The notes beneath the pieces were generated by a model, which was not told the origin of the DNA, did no database searches, and saw only the letters and a list, made by a program, of their open reading frames with translations. 64,000 bases of DNA from Brevibacterium casei CIP 102111 (GTDB taxonomy: Bacteria; Actinomycetota; Actinomycetes; Actinomycetales; Brevibacteriaceae). The stretch covers positions 62,001-126,000 of the forward strand of contig NZ_FXZC01000002.1 of the NCBI RefSeq assembly GCF_900169275.1, given 5' to 3'. Within the stretch, counting starts at the first letter, position 1, and every line of letters starts with the position of its first letter. Positions 53,818-64,000 of the stretch are shown here, piece after piece. The translations under genes and the position numbers were made by a program.

Positions 53818-53892
53818 CGCGGCGGGACGCCGCGCCGGCAGGAACCGGCCGCGGAATGGACAGGACACGGAATAACGTGCGAGGATTGTGCG

Positions 53893-54025
53893 TTGACCCT
53901 GTCATTGCATAGTGGGACAGTTCTGCGATCGTCCCCGCGGGCACGAACTCTGCGCCCTCTTGACAAGGGTCTTAGTAGTGTCCTGGTGCAATCGGGAAGT
54001 ATGAACGCTCGCGAAAGGTGTACAC
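53893..54025 (+). promoter_or_regulatory. Upstream region of the sigma factor gene with two TTGAC boxes
   Basis: TTGACC at 53893-53898 and TTGACA at 53960-53965 are good -35 candidates 67 bp apart. Neither has a perfect -10 at 16-18 bp; TAGTG follows each at 10-11 bp, which resembles a repeated motif. One or two promoters for the sigma factor gene are likely here. Confidence 0.35.
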
Positions 54026-55516
<1,491 letters not shown>

Positions 55517-55530
55517 TCGCGGTCACAGCT

Positions 55531-55580
55531 GCGACGACGTCGGGCACGGCACTTTCTGGTGCCGTGCCCGACGTCGTCGC
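55531..55580. terminator. Perfect 22-bp hairpin between sigA and the amidase gene
   Basis: Arms 55531-55552 and 55559-55580 are perfectly complementary around TTTCTG. It lies between two converging genes and can serve both. Confidence 0.8.
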
Positions 55581-55614
55581 GTCACCAGGGGTCCCTGCGC
55601 GGCGGACGGGGGAC

Positions 55615-56439
55615 TCAGAGCCAGTCGACGATGCCCGCAGCGATCGCCTCGGCGTAGCGCCGCCGCCCGTCCTCGGATTCCATCACCTCGGCCTCGTCGG
55701 GGTTGCGCATCTCCCCGCATTCGACGATGACCGCGGGCACCGAGGCGTTGTTGAGCCCGGCGAGGTCGGGGCGCGGACTGATCGCATCCTCTCCGTAGGC
55801 CTGATTCGGGGTGAACGACTCGGCCATCGCCGTGCTCACGGACAACGCGAGCGCGCTCGACTGCTCCTCGAGTTCGGGACTCGTCCCCGGATCGGCGACG
55901 ATGACGTGGTAGCCCTTCGTCCTCGTCGACTCGCTGCCGTTGGCATGGATGCTCACGAGGGCGTCGGCATCGTCGGCGAAGGTGCCGCGCTCGTCGACGC
56001 ACGGACCGACCCCGTCATCGTTCTCACGGCTCATGATCACTCTCGCCCCCTTGGCCTCGAGGTCGTCGGCGAGCAGCTGGGCCACTGCCCACGCGAATGC
56101 GGATTCCGCGTATCCGTCGTCGGTGGCGGTGCCCGTCGTGTTGCACGCCTTCGTCCCGCCGCGACCGTCGGGGACCCGCCGCGCGATCTCATCGGGGTTC
56201 GCGGCATTGCCGCCGTTGTGCCCGGGGTCGAGCGCGATGGTCCGCCCCGTGAGGTCGCCCTCCGATGGGGTCCCTGTCGCCGAGGCGGATGTGGCCAACG
56301 ACTCCGGAGCGACCGAGGTCGGGTCGGCGGCGGGAGAGGGTCCCTGCGCGCAGCCGGTGAGCATCGCCGCCGCGACGAGGGTGCTCGCCCAGGCGAGCGT
56401 GCCGCGGGGCGGATGCGAGGTGCGGCGCAGAGCTGTCAT
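55615..56439 (-). CDS. Lipoprotein N-acetylmuramoyl-L-alanine amidase (Amidase_3)
   Basis: 274 residues. Signal peptide with lipobox LTGC (Cys30), a short Ser/Thr/Pro linker, then a zinc amidase domain (about 66-272): IALDPGHNGGN with the first His, DDGYAESAFAWAVAQLL with the Glu, ALVSIHANGS with the second His, and VECGEMRN with the catalytic Glu. It should cleave stem peptides from peptidoglycan at the cell surface. Start ATG 56439. Confidence 0.9.
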   Translation of the reverse strand: MTALRRTSHPPRGTLAWASTLVAAAMLTGCAQGPSPAADPTSVAPESLATSASATGTPSEGDLTGRTIALDPGHNGGNAANPDEIARRVPDGRGGTKACNTTGTATDDGYAESAFAWAVAQLLADDLEAKGARVIMSRENDDGVGPCVDERGTFADDADALVSIHANGSESTRTKGYHVIVADPGTSPELEEQSSALALSVSTAMAESFTPNQAYGEDAISPRPDLAGLNNASVPAVIVECGEMRNPDEAEVMESEDGRRRYAEAIAAGIVDWL

Positions 56440-56508
56440 GAGTCCATTGTCCCAGGATTCGGAGCCGACACGGTGCCCTCGCAGCCCGCCGCCCGGGAGT
56501 CGGACGAT

Positions 56509-56514
56509 TAGAAT
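56509..56514 (+). promoter_or_regulatory. -10 element TAGAAT before the topoisomerase gene
   Basis: TAGAAT at 56509-56514 stands 22 bp before the GTG start, leaving a short leader with a purine-rich ribosome site. Confidence 0.45.
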
Positions 56515-56536
56515 TCAATCGAACGAGAGGAAGAGT

Positions 56537-58648
56537 GTGGAAGAGGAAAGCTACGGCGCCCGCCATCTGTCCGTGCTGTCCGGCCTCGAGGCCGTGCGGA
56601 AGCGACCGGGCATGTACATCGGAACGACCGACTCCAGAGGGCTCATGCACTGCCTGTGGGAGATCATCGACAACGCCGTCGACGAAGCCCTCGGCGGGTT
56701 CGGTTCGTCCATCCTCATCGAGCTCGAACCCGACGGCTCCGTCGCGGTGACCGACCACGGTCGCGGCATTCCCGTCGACATCGAACCGAAGACGGGACTG
56801 ACCGGGGTCGAGGTCGTCATGACCAAACTCCACGCCGGCGGCAAGTTCGGCGGCTCCTCCTACGCCGCCTCCGGCGGACTCCACGGCGTCGGCGCCTCCG
56901 TCGTCAACGCCCTGTCCTCGCGTCTCGACGTCGAGGTCACCCGCGGGTCGAAGGTCCACAAGATGTCGTTCCGCCGAGGCGTCCCCGGCCGTTTCGACGA
57001 CTCGGGGGGCGCGCCGAGCCCGGACAGCCCCTTCGAGGAGTTCCACGAGGCGACCGGCCTCGAGATCGTCGGCAAGGCCAAGCGCGGGGTCACCGGCACG
57101 AAGGTCCACTACTGGGCCGATCCGCAGATCTTCCTCGGCAGCGCCCAGTTCGACTACCAGCACCTCGTCGAACGCGCCCGCCAGACGGCGTTCCTCGTCC
57201 CCGGCCTCGAGCTCACGATCGTCGACCGCCGGGGTGTCGCCCGTGATGAGACCGGTGAGGTCATCACCGAACGCGTCGAGGACTTCCGCTTCGACGGCGG
57301 GATCACCGAATTCGTCGACCACCTCTCGATCGACCCCCCGATCACCGACACGTGGCGGATGCAGTCGACGGGATCGTTCAAGGAGACCGTGCCGGTCCTC
57401 GACTCCTCCGGCCACCTCGTGTCGAAGGAGGTCGAACGTGAGGTCGGCGTCGACGTGGCGCTGCGCTGGGGAACCGGCTACGACACGAAGATCAAGAGCT
57501 TCGTCAACGTCGTCGCCACTCCCCACGGCGGCACCCACCTCGCCGGCTTCGAACAGGCCACGCTCAAGGCGATGCGCAAAGCGGTCGAGGCCAACGCCCG
57601 CAAGCTCAAGCTCGGCAAGGACAGGCTGGAGAAGGATGACGTCCTCGCCGGACTCACCGCCGTCGTCACCGTCCAGCTCGCCGAACCCCAGTTCGAGGGG
57701 CAGACGAAGGAGGTCCTCGGCACCGCCGCGGTCCGCCAGATCGTCGCGAAGACCGTCGAAGCCCAGCTCGGAGCCGTGCTCTCCTCGACGAAGCGTGCGG
57801 AGAAGCAGCAGGCCGCTGTCCTCATGGAGAAGGTCGTCGCCGAGCTCAAGTCGCGGATCTCCGCGCGCACCCACAAGGAGAACCAGCGCCGCAAGACCGC
57901 GCTCGAGGCCTCATCGCTGCCGGCGAAGCTCTACGACTGCCGCGACAGCGGAGTCGAGACCACCGAGCTCTTCATCGTCGAGGGCGACTCGGCGATGGGC
58001 ACGGCGAAGGCCGCCCGCAACTCCGACTACCAGGCGCTCTTCCCGATCCGCGGCAAGATCCTCAACGTTCAGAAGGCGTCGCTGTCCGACATGCTCGCCA
58101 ACGTCGAGTGCGCCGCACTCATCCAGGTCATCGGGGCCGGCTCGGGCCGCAGCTTCGACCTCGAATCGGCTCGGTACGGTCGGGTCATCATCATGACCGA
58201 TGCTGACGTCGACGGCGCCCACATCAGGACGCTGCTGCTCACGCTCTTCTTCCGGTACATGAAGCCGCTCGTCGAGGAGGGTCGGGTCTTCGCCGCCGTT
58301 CCGCCGCTGCACCGGGTGGAGATCGTCACGAAGCGCGGCACCCCCAACGAGATCGTCTACACGTATTCCGAGGCCGAACTTCACGCGCTGCTCAAGAAGC
58401 TCGACAAGTCGAAGAAGACGTACAAGGAGCCGATCCAGCGGTACAAGGGCCTCGGAGAGATGGACGCCGACCAGCTCGCGGAGACGACCATGGACCCCGC
58501 CGACCGCACCCTGCGGCGGGTGACGATGGCCGACGCCGAGGCGGCGGAGCGGACCTTCGAACTCCTCATGGGCTCGTCGGTGGGCCCCCGCAAGGAGTTC
58601 ATCGTCTCTGGCGCCGCGATCCTCGACGCCGAACGCATCGACAGCTGA
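56537..58648 (+). CDS. parE: DNA topoisomerase IV / type IIA topoisomerase subunit B
   Basis: 703 residues. The GHKL ATPase part has RPGMYIG, EIIDNAVDEALGG, VTDHGRGIPVD, HAGGKFGGSSYAASGGLHGVG; the transducer follows, then the TOPRIM domain with VEGDSAMGTAK and MTDADVDGAHIRTLLLTLFF, and YKGLGEMDA near the end. The place beside sigA is that of parE-type genes in related actinobacteria, while gyrB usually lies near dnaA; no subunit A gene is next to it. The GTG has GAGAGGAAGA upstream. Confidence 0.88.
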   Translation: MEEESYGARHLSVLSGLEAVRKRPGMYIGTTDSRGLMHCLWEIIDNAVDEALGGFGSSILIELEPDGSVAVTDHGRGIPVDIEPKTGLTGVEVVMTKLHAGGKFGGSSYAASGGLHGVGASVVNALSSRLDVEVTRGSKVHKMSFRRGVPGRFDDSGGAPSPDSPFEEFHEATGLEIVGKAKRGVTGTKVHYWADPQIFLGSAQFDYQHLVERARQTAFLVPGLELTIVDRRGVARDETGEVITERVEDFRFDGGITEFVDHLSIDPPITDTWRMQSTGSFKETVPVLDSSGHLVSKEVEREVGVDVALRWGTGYDTKIKSFVNVVATPHGGTHLAGFEQATLKAMRKAVEANARKLKLGKDRLEKDDVLAGLTAVVTVQLAEPQFEGQTKEVLGTAAVRQIVAKTVEAQLGAVLSSTKRAEKQQAAVLMEKVVAELKSRISARTHKENQRRKTALEASSLPAKLYDCRDSGVETTELFIVEGDSAMGTAKAARNSDYQALFPIRGKILNVQKASLSDMLANVECAALIQVIGAGSGRSFDLESARYGRVIIMTDADVDGAHIRTLLLTLFFRYMKPLVEEGRVFAAVPPLHRVEIVTKRGTPNEIVYTYSEAELHALLKKLDKSKKTYKEPIQRYKGLGEMDADQLAETTMDPADRTLRRVTMADAEAAERTFELLMGSSVGPRKEFIVSGAAILDAERIDS

Positions 58649-58659
58649 GCGGCTGGCGC

Positions 58660-58684
58660 GGTCGGCTCGTCGGGGGAGCCGACC
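58660..58684. terminator. Hairpin between converging parE and M56 peptidase genes
   Basis: Arms 58660-58668 and 58676-58684 pair along nine bp. It lies in the 42-bp gap between the two converging genes. Confidence 0.55.
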
Positions 58685-58690
58685 CGGATC

Positions 58691-59584
58691 TCAGGTGAGG
58701 GCGGGGACGGGGACGAAGAGGAGCACCGTCGGGATGAGCAGCAGACCGGCGGCAGCCAGACACGAGACCAGCCGCACCATCGCCCGGGCCGGGTGCCGGG
58801 GTTGGCAGAGCCGCTCGATGCGCTCGGCGCTCAGCTCCTCCCGATGCTCGGGACTGATGCGGGCCGCCGCCGACACGGCTCGGGCGAGCACGGCAGGATC
58901 GATGCGCTCGCGGGCCTGGTCGTCGGCCATGAACTCGATGAGCCGGTTGACCGAATTCAGTCCGATCGCGGTGGCCGAGAAGAACGGCAGCGCCCGGTGC
59001 CAGGCCGCGAAGGGAATGACAAGGATATCGTGACGAAAATCGAGGTGCGCCTTCTCGTGGGCGATGACCGCTGAGCGCTCGTCTTCGCTGAGGACCTCAA
59101 GGAGCCCTGTTGAGAGCACGGCTGTGCCCTTGCGCGGGCCCTGCGGAAGGCAGTACGCCACGGCCTCGTCGGAGGAGATGATGCGCGTGTCGGGATAGTT
59201 CTGGGATGGTTCGCTGAGCAGGTGTAATATCTCGGCATGACGCAGTCGAGTCCTCCGCGCTGAGTAGAACGTCAGCGCCAGGCAGCCGAGGAGGCGCCCG
59301 ATCAGCACGAGCGCGATGATGAGGAACGTCCACGCGAAGAGCGAGAGCTTCGCGTGGGATTCGCCGCGCACGAGATCCCAGAGGCCGTGGGGCAGGCTGG
59401 TGGCCGCAGGGTCGACGGCGAAGGCGAGTGCCGCTCCGATGAGGGAGAGGCCGCCGGAGAGGCCGACCGCCTGCCAGAGGATGACCTCGGAGATCGGATC
59501 GCTGCGGAATCGCCGCAGCAGCGCAGGCACGGGCCACGCCAGCAGGAATGCGAGGATCGCCAGAAGGCATCCCACGAGGATCAT
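58691..59584 (-). CDS. BlaR1/M56-family membrane metallopeptidase without sensor domain
   Basis: 297 residues. Transmembrane helices lie at about 1-22, 35-58, 80-105 and near the C-terminus. The zinc motif is HEKAH in ERSAVIAHEKAHLDFRHD, with a likely third ligand Glu in NRLIEFMADDQA. BlaR1/MecR1 relatives cleave or inactivate BlaI-type repressors. The penicillin-binding sensor of BlaR1 is absent, so the signal must be another. It lies 19 bp after blaI in the same operon. Confidence 0.88.
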   Translation of the reverse strand: MILVGCLLAILAFLLAWPVPALLRRFRSDPISEVILWQAVGLSGGLSLIGAALAFAVDPAATSLPHGLWDLVRGESHAKLSLFAWTFLIIALVLIGRLLGCLALTFYSARRTRLRHAEILHLLSEPSQNYPDTRIISSDEAVAYCLPQGPRKGTAVLSTGLLEVLSEDERSAVIAHEKAHLDFRHDILVIPFAAWHRALPFFSATAIGLNSVNRLIEFMADDQARERIDPAVLARAVSAAARISPEHREELSAERIERLCQPRHPARAMVRLVSCLAAAGLLLIPTVLLFVPVPALT

Positions 59585-59603
59585 GGTGGAACTCGGCCGG
59601 CCG

Positions 59604-59993
59604 TCAGGAACGCGAGGAGTGGTTGCGTCCGAGCAGGTTGCGCAGGGTGTTCTCGTCGGCCTCGGTCACGGTGCCGAGGAAGCGGGCGAGGACAGCCTGG
59701 CGATCCGGGGCCTGGGAGAGCACCTCGGTCATGAGTTCGGCGACGTGGTCCTCTCGCGTCGACACCGCGATGTAGCGATGCGGGCGGACGCTGCGGTCGC
59801 GGGTGACGAAACCCTTCTTCTCGAGCCGGGTGAGAACGGTGTGGATCGTCGTCAGCGCGAGATCCCGATCAGCGAGGGCGTCGCGCAGCTCGGCTGCGCT
59901 CAGTCCGTCGTCGTGGACCCAGATGGCGTCCATGACGCTGCGTTCGAGTTCGCCCAGTGTTCCCACGATTCCCTTGTCCTTCGAGAAGTCCAT
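59604..59993 (-). CDS. BlaI/MecI/CopY-family repressor
   Basis: 129 residues. An N-terminal winged helix (about 10-85: LGELERSVMDAIWVHDDGLSAAELRDAL, then LTTIHTVLTRLEKKGFVTRDR) and a C-terminal dimerisation helix pair with AVLARFLGTVTEADENTL. Such repressors bind dyads and are removed by an M56 protease. The ATG at 59993 has AAGG close upstream. It is divergent from cydA, and TTCTAC-type half-sites stand before both genes. Confidence 0.92.
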   Translation of the reverse strand: MDFSKDKGIVGTLGELERSVMDAIWVHDDGLSAAELRDALADRDLALTTIHTVLTRLEKKGFVTRDRSVRPHRYIAVSTREDHVAELMTEVLSQAPDRQAVLARFLGTVTEADENTLRNLLGRNHSSRS

Positions 59994-60009
59994 TCGCCTT
60001 GTCCGCTCA

Positions 60010-60021
60010 TTCTACCTCTAC
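60010..60021. promoter_or_regulatory. TTCTAC/CTCTAC half-sites before the blaI-type gene
   Basis: TTCTAC at 60010-60015 is followed directly by CTCTAC at 60016-60021, 17 bp upstream of the repressor start. They match the half-sites of the cydA dyads and suggest autoregulation. Confidence 0.4.
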
Positions 60022-60152
60022 GCAATGTCGAATTCCATGTGAGGCCGGCCTCTGTGCGCGGTGGGTTCGACCTGGTGCCGCGGAATCTGCCGCGACGCCG
60101 ATGCGGTTTCTGGGACGTGATGAGTCGCACTGTGAGACGTTGTCCAACCGAC

Positions 60153-60186
60153 TTCTACCGGGCGTAGAATTCTACGTGTTGTAGAA
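60153..60186. promoter_or_regulatory. Double dyad operator upstream of cydA
   Basis: Two 17-bp dyads abut: TTCTAC-N5-GTAGAA at 60153-60169 and again at 60170-60186. The join creates the perfect palindrome GTAGAATTCTAC. They end 32 bp before the cydA start. The arms resemble the TAC/GTA arms of BlaI-family operators, and a BlaI-type gene is divergent next door. Confidence 0.7.
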
Positions 60187-60218
60187 AGATTCCCTCGACG
60201 ACAGGATTGGAGAAGCCC

Positions 60219-61790
60219 ATGGAACTGGATCCGGTGCTCATCGGCCGTTGGCAGTTCGGCATCACCACGGTCTACCACTTCTGGATGGTTCCGCTCACCC
60301 TCGGGCTCGGCATGCTCGTCGCGATCCTCCAGACCATCTACCACCGCACGGGCAACGAGGTCTACCTGCGGGCGACGAAGTTCTTCGGCAAGCTCTTCCT
60401 CATCAACTTCATCATGGGCGTGGCCACCGGTCTCGTCCAGGAATTCCAGTTCGGCATGGCCTGGAGCGAATACTCCCGCTTCGTCGGCGACGTCTTCGGT
60501 GCCCCGCTGGCGATGGAGGCTCTGCTCGCCTTCTTCCTCGAATCGACGTTCCTCGGCATGTGGATCTTCGGTTGGGGACGACTGCCGCGCTGGCTCCACC
60601 TGACCGCGCTGTGGTGCGCGGTCATCGGCTCGTGGATCTCAGCGTTCTTCATCATCGTCGCGAACTCGTGGATGCAGCACCCCGTCGGCGTCGAACTCGT
60701 CGACGGCAAGCCCGTGATGACCGATGTCTGGGCGGTGCTCGGCAACAACACCGCGATCGCGGCCTACACCCACACCCTCTTCGGCGCCCTCGCCGTCGGC
60801 GGCAGCTTCCTCGTCGGCATCTCGTGGTACCACCTCTACCGTCGGCGCAAGGACGGCATCGACTCCGTCGGAGCCGACGGCAAGGTCATCGTCGGCAGCG
60901 CTGCGGACGTTCCCGGACGCGACAAGATCGACTACAAGGTGTGGATCACCTCTCTGCGGATCGGAGCGATCACCGGCATCATCGCCTTCGCCGGCGTCTC
61001 GATCACCGGCGACATCCAGGCCAAGCTCATGTTCGAGCAGCAGCCGATGAAGATGGCCTCGGCCGAGGGCGCCTGCCACGACGGCACCGAGTTCTCTGTG
61101 CTCACGATCGGCGACCCCGCCTCGAACAAGTGCTCCGAGGTCCAGAACGTCCTCGAGATCCCGGGTCTGCTCTCGTTCCTCGCCAACGGCGACTTCGAGA
61201 CTCCCGTCCGCGGTGTCACGACGCTGCTGCCGGAGTACCAGGAGCGCTACGGCACGACGATCCCCGACGATCCGCGCTACGGCGAGCATGCGGGCGAACC
61301 GATCAACTACCAGCCCATCATGATCGTCACGTACTGGGGCTTCCGCGCCATGATCGGCTTCGGCATCATCGCCGCCGGTGTCTGCGTCGTCGGACTGTGG
61401 CTCACCCGCAAGGGGACGGTGCCGACCTCGACCTGGCTGATGCGCGGGGCGCTGCTGGCGATCGCCGCGCCGTTCATCGCGAACTCGGCCGGGTGGATCT
61501 TCACCGAGATGGGCCGTCAGCCCTTCGTCGTCGCTCCGAACCCGGCGCAGCTCGACGGGGTGTACATGTTCACCCAGGCCGCGCTCTCGCCCCAGGTGAC
61601 ACCGGCGATGCTGCTGTTCTCGCTGATCAGCCTCACCCTCGTCTACGGCGGGCTGATGGTCGTCGAGCTCAAACTGCTCACGAAGTACATCAGGGGAGGG
61701 GTCGCCTCGGCGATGCCCGAACTCGCCGAGTCCAATCACAGACCGACCATCACCGGCAAAGACGACGACGTTCTGTCGTTCGCCTACTGA
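60219..61790 (+). CDS. cydA: Cytochrome bd ubiquinol/menaquinol oxidase subunit I
   Basis: 523 residues, about nine transmembrane helices. It holds the haems of the high-affinity terminal oxidase. Seen: RWQFGITTVYHFWMVPLTLG with the axial His, FQFGMAWSEYSRFVGDVFG, EALLAFFLESTFLGMW, and GWIFTEMGRQPF with the conserved GRQP quinol-site motif; the Q-loop is of the short type. The ATG at 60219 has GGAGAA upstream (an in-frame TTG at 60207 is less likely). Confidence 0.95.
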   Translation: MELDPVLIGRWQFGITTVYHFWMVPLTLGLGMLVAILQTIYHRTGNEVYLRATKFFGKLFLINFIMGVATGLVQEFQFGMAWSEYSRFVGDVFGAPLAMEALLAFFLESTFLGMWIFGWGRLPRWLHLTALWCAVIGSWISAFFIIVANSWMQHPVGVELVDGKPVMTDVWAVLGNNTAIAAYTHTLFGALAVGGSFLVGISWYHLYRRRKDGIDSVGADGKVIVGSAADVPGRDKIDYKVWITSLRIGAITGIIAFAGVSITGDIQAKLMFEQQPMKMASAEGACHDGTEFSVLTIGDPASNKCSEVQNVLEIPGLLSFLANGDFETPVRGVTTLLPEYQERYGTTIPDDPRYGEHAGEPINYQPIMIVTYWGFRAMIGFGIIAAGVCVVGLWLTRKGTVPTSTWLMRGALLAIAAPFIANSAGWIFTEMGRQPFVVAPNPAQLDGVYMFTQAALSPQVTPAMLLFSLISLTLVYGGLMVVELKLLTKYIRGGVASAMPELAESNHRPTITGKDDDVLSFAY

Positions 61791-61804
61791 GGAGGAGAAG
61801 ACCG

Positions 61805-62827
61805 ATGGAGATTCTTGCGACGATCTGGTTCGTCCTCATCGCAGTCCTGTGGATCGGATACCTCTTCCTCGACGGGTTCGATCTCGGCGTCGGCATGCTC
61901 ATGCCGATCTTCACCAAGGACGAGCGCGGCAAGCGCGTCCTGCTCAATTCGATCGGTCCCGTCTGGGACGGCAACGAGGTGTGGCTGATCACCGCCGGCG
62001 GGGCGATGTTCGCGGCGTTCCCGCACTGGTACGCCTCGCTCTTCAGCGCCCTCTACATCCCGCTCACGCTCTGCCTGCTCGGGCTGATCTTCCGTGCCGT
62101 GGCCATCGAGTACCGCGGCAAGGGCCACACCCAGCGGTGGCTGACGTTCTGGACCTGGGCGATGGCGATCGGCTCGACGGTCACCGCCTTCCTCATCGGC
62201 GCCCTCCTCGTGACCACGACGACGGGTCTGCCGCTCAATGAGAACGGCGACCTCGTCGGCGGAGCCTTCGCGTGGTTCGGCTGGCCTGCCGTCCTCGGCG
62301 GTCTCGCCGGGGTGACCTTCTGCTTCGTCCACGGCCTCCTCTTCCTCACGCTCAAGACCGAAGGCGAACTGCGGGCGAAGGCCCGGCGCTGGGCGACGAA
62401 GTCGATGCTCGTGTGCTCCGTGCCGATGCTCATCTGGTTCGTCCTCGCGATTCTCAACCGCACGTGGCTCGTCGTGCCCGTCGGCATCGCCGTCGTCGCG
62501 ATCATCGCAGCATACGTTGCGATCCGCGCGGGGGCGGAGAAGAAGGCGTTCTTCCTCCATGGGCTCTTCCTCCTCGCGGGCATGGCCGCCGTCTTCACCG
62601 GCGTCTACCCGAACGTCCTGCCCTCGACGCTCGATCCGGCGTTCTCGCTGACCGTGGGCACTGCCTCGTCGTCGGACTACACCCTCGGCGTCATGCTCAT
62701 CGTCACCGCGATCTTCCTGCCGATCGTCATCGGCTACCAGATCTACAGCTACCGGCACTTCCTCAACCGGATCGCCGAATCGCACATCCCCGACGCCCAC
62801 CGGGTGCCGGCGGCGATCCGCTCGTGA
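61805..62827 (+). CDS. cydB: Cytochrome bd oxidase subunit II
   Basis: 340 residues, eight or nine transmembrane helices. It starts MEILATIWFVLIAVLWIGYLFLDGFDLGVG and contains GPVWDGNEVWLITAGGAMFAAFP, the family signature. It partners with CydA. GAGGAGGAGA lies eight bases upstream of the ATG. The stop overlaps the GTG of cydD. Confidence 0.95.
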   Translation: MEILATIWFVLIAVLWIGYLFLDGFDLGVGMLMPIFTKDERGKRVLLNSIGPVWDGNEVWLITAGGAMFAAFPHWYASLFSALYIPLTLCLLGLIFRAVAIEYRGKGHTQRWLTFWTWAMAIGSTVTAFLIGALLVTTTTGLPLNENGDLVGGAFAWFGWPAVLGGLAGVTFCFVHGLLFLTLKTEGELRAKARRWATKSMLVCSVPMLIWFVLAILNRTWLVVPVGIAVVAIIAAYVAIRAGAEKKAFFLHGLFLLAGMAAVFTGVYPNVLPSTLDPAFSLTVGTASSSDYTLGVMLIVTAIFLPIVIGYQIYSYRHFLNRIAESHIPDAHRVPAAIRS

Positions 62828-64000
62828 GCTCACCGCTCGGGATCCTCCTGTCCCTGCCCGGGGGCAGGAGGTCCCTCGTCCTCGCTCTCACCTCGGCCGC
62901 CGTCCGCGCGGTCGGCATCGTCTTCATCGCCGAGGCGCTCGTGCGCACGATCCTCGACCTCGGGCCCGTCCCGCTCTGGGTCGTCCTCGGCGTGCTCGGG
63001 GCGGCCCTGCGCGGGGCGAGCCTGTGGGCCGACCACAGCCTGGGAACCGCGCAGTCCGCCGCTGCCAAGCGAGGGCTGCGCTCCCGGATCCTCGGGACTC
63101 TGCTGCGCCGCCCCGGCCAGCCGCGCGCGAAGGCCGCGGTCACCGTCACCCGCGGCATCGACGACCTCGACGACTACTTCACCACCGTCGTCCCCGCCCT
63201 CGCGCAGGCCGCGATCGTCCCGGCCGTCCTCCTCGTGCGGATCGTCTTCGCCGATGTGCTCTCGGCGATCATCATCGTCCTCTGCCTCCCGCTCGTGCCG
63301 TTCTTCATGATCCTCATCGGCCGCTACACCGAGGAGACGACGAAGCAGAGCATCCGCGCCCTCGAACAGCTCTCGGACCACCTCGCTGAGCTCGCCGAGG
63401 GACTGCCCGTCCTCATCGGCCTCGGCCGCTCCCGGGAGCACGCGCGCACCCTGCGACGTCTCAGCGACGACTACCATGCGGCGAGTCTGACGACTCTGCG
63501 CGTCGCCTTCCTCTCCAGCCTCGCCCTCGAACTCATCGCGACGATCTCCGTCGCCCTCGTCGCCGTCGTCATCGGCGTCCGACTCGTGTCCGGGTCGATG
63601 GAGCTCAGTGACGGACTCCTCGCCCTGCTGCTGGCCCCCGAGTGCTTCATGCCGCTGCGGGCCCTCGGGGCCGGCTTCCACGCCAGTGAGAACGGTCGGG
63701 ACGCCTTCGAGCGTGCCCACACCCTGCTCGACGACCCCGACCGCACGAGGGAGGACGCCGTCCCCGGCGACCGCGCCGGCGCCTCGGCGACGGGAGGCGA
63801 CCACCGGGCCGTCTACGCCGACGGCACGACGATCACCTGGGCGGACACGATGCCGACGGAACCCGGGATCACTGCCGTGCTCGGTCCCTCGGGGGCGGGG
63901 AAGACGACGGTGCTCTCAGCGCTCACGGGCAGCCTGCCCGAAGGTGCGGAGACGACGATCGCCTCCCAGCGGGCCGCCCTCGTCCCGCAGAGCCCGCGGA
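62824..64000 (+). CDS. cydD: ABC transporter CydD, cut by the right window edge
   Basis: The frame is open from GTG 62824 to the edge, 392 residues visible. Six transmembrane helices of an ABC exporter (about 18-285) with EQLSDHLAELAEGLPVLIGLGR in the coupling region, then the ATPase begins with Walker A LGPSGAGKTTVLSAL near 362. CydDC exports glutathione or cysteine (or haem, by newer reports) and is needed to assemble cytochrome bd. The GTG overlaps the cydB stop (GTGA). Confidence 0.92.
   Translation, partial: MSSPLGILLSLPGGRRSLVLALTSAAVRAVGIVFIAEALVRTILDLGPVPLWVVLGVLGAALRGASLWADHSLGTAQSAAAKRGLRSRILGTLLRRPGQPRAKAAVTVTRGIDDLDDYFTTVVPALAQAAIVPAVLLVRIVFADVLSAIIIVLCLPLVPFFMILIGRYTEETTKQSIRALEQLSDHLAELAEGLPVLIGLGRSREHARTLRRLSDDYHAASLTTLRVAFLSSLALELIATISVALVAVVIGVRLVSGSMELSDGLLALLLAPECFMPLRALGAGFHASENGRDAFERAHTLLDDPDRTREDAVPGDRAGASATGGDHRAVYADGTTITWADTMPTEPGITAVLGPSGAGKTTVLSALTGSLPEGAETTIASQRAALVPQSPR

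Overview
The window is high-GC DNA with actinobacterial gene order. Most of it is ordinary chromosome: a full division and cell wall (dcw) cluster without ftsA, with mraZ, sepF, yggT and divIVA; a PASTA-type Ser/Thr kinase next to its probable DNA-binding substrate; a class II DAHP synthase; an HrdB-like sigma factor; and a DNR-P-type (DNPR) MurE that points to meso-diaminopimelate peptidoglycan. Many genes start with GTG or TTG, and several start at the predicted transcription start (leaderless). A member of the Micrococcales, perhaps Brevibacterium-like, fits best, but the genus cannot be proved from this sequence.

Region 1 (1-6707) is the right-hand part of an integrated element that sits against the 3' end of a tRNA-Pro(GGG) gene. 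From a divergent control region near 4264-4328, a rightward operon encodes a putative regulator, a small protein and a tyrosine integrase. A leftward operon encodes an excisionase/AlpA-like helix-turn-helix protein, a small coiled-coil protein, a primase-polymerase/ATPase replication protein, a likely iteron origin (1002-1254) and two small cargo proteins; the last of these runs off the left edge. This layout resembles phage-inducible chromosomal islands, or an actinomycete integrative element with a Prim-Pol replicase. The missing left part would decide between them.

Region 2 (6704-17802): tRNA-Pro, gcvH, a GarA/OdhI-like FHA protein, a bifunctional-nuclease-domain protein, aroG, then a leftward LysM-transglycosylase/pknL operon. 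Divergent from that operon is an Rv2175c-like DNA-binding protein. After it come a leftward lipoprotein/polyprenyl synthase pair, dinB and a DUF3040 gene. Region 3 (17899-23047): a YdcF-like gene and a leftward moxR-DUF58-tgpA operon, inserted between DUF3040 and mraZ.

Region 4 (23048-43521): a 455-bp intergenic region with an unusual array of MraZ-box-like pentamers. Then follow mraZ, rsmH, ftsL, ftsI, murE, murF, mraY, murD, ftsW, murG, murC, ftsQ, ftsZ, pgeF, sepF, yggT, divIVA, lspA and rluD, many translationally coupled. Region 5 (43643-58648): dnaE, hisD-nrdR, a HelD/HelR-type helicase with a spermidine-synthase-like gene, a DUF4192 gene, the principal sigma factor, a lipoprotein amidase and a type IIA topoisomerase B subunit.

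Region 6 (58691-64000): a BlaI-type repressor and an M56 peptidase, divergent from cydA-cydB-cydD. Two abutting dyads between blaI and cydA suggest that the BlaI protein controls cytochrome bd. Large perfect inverted repeats mark the ends of several convergent gene pairs.
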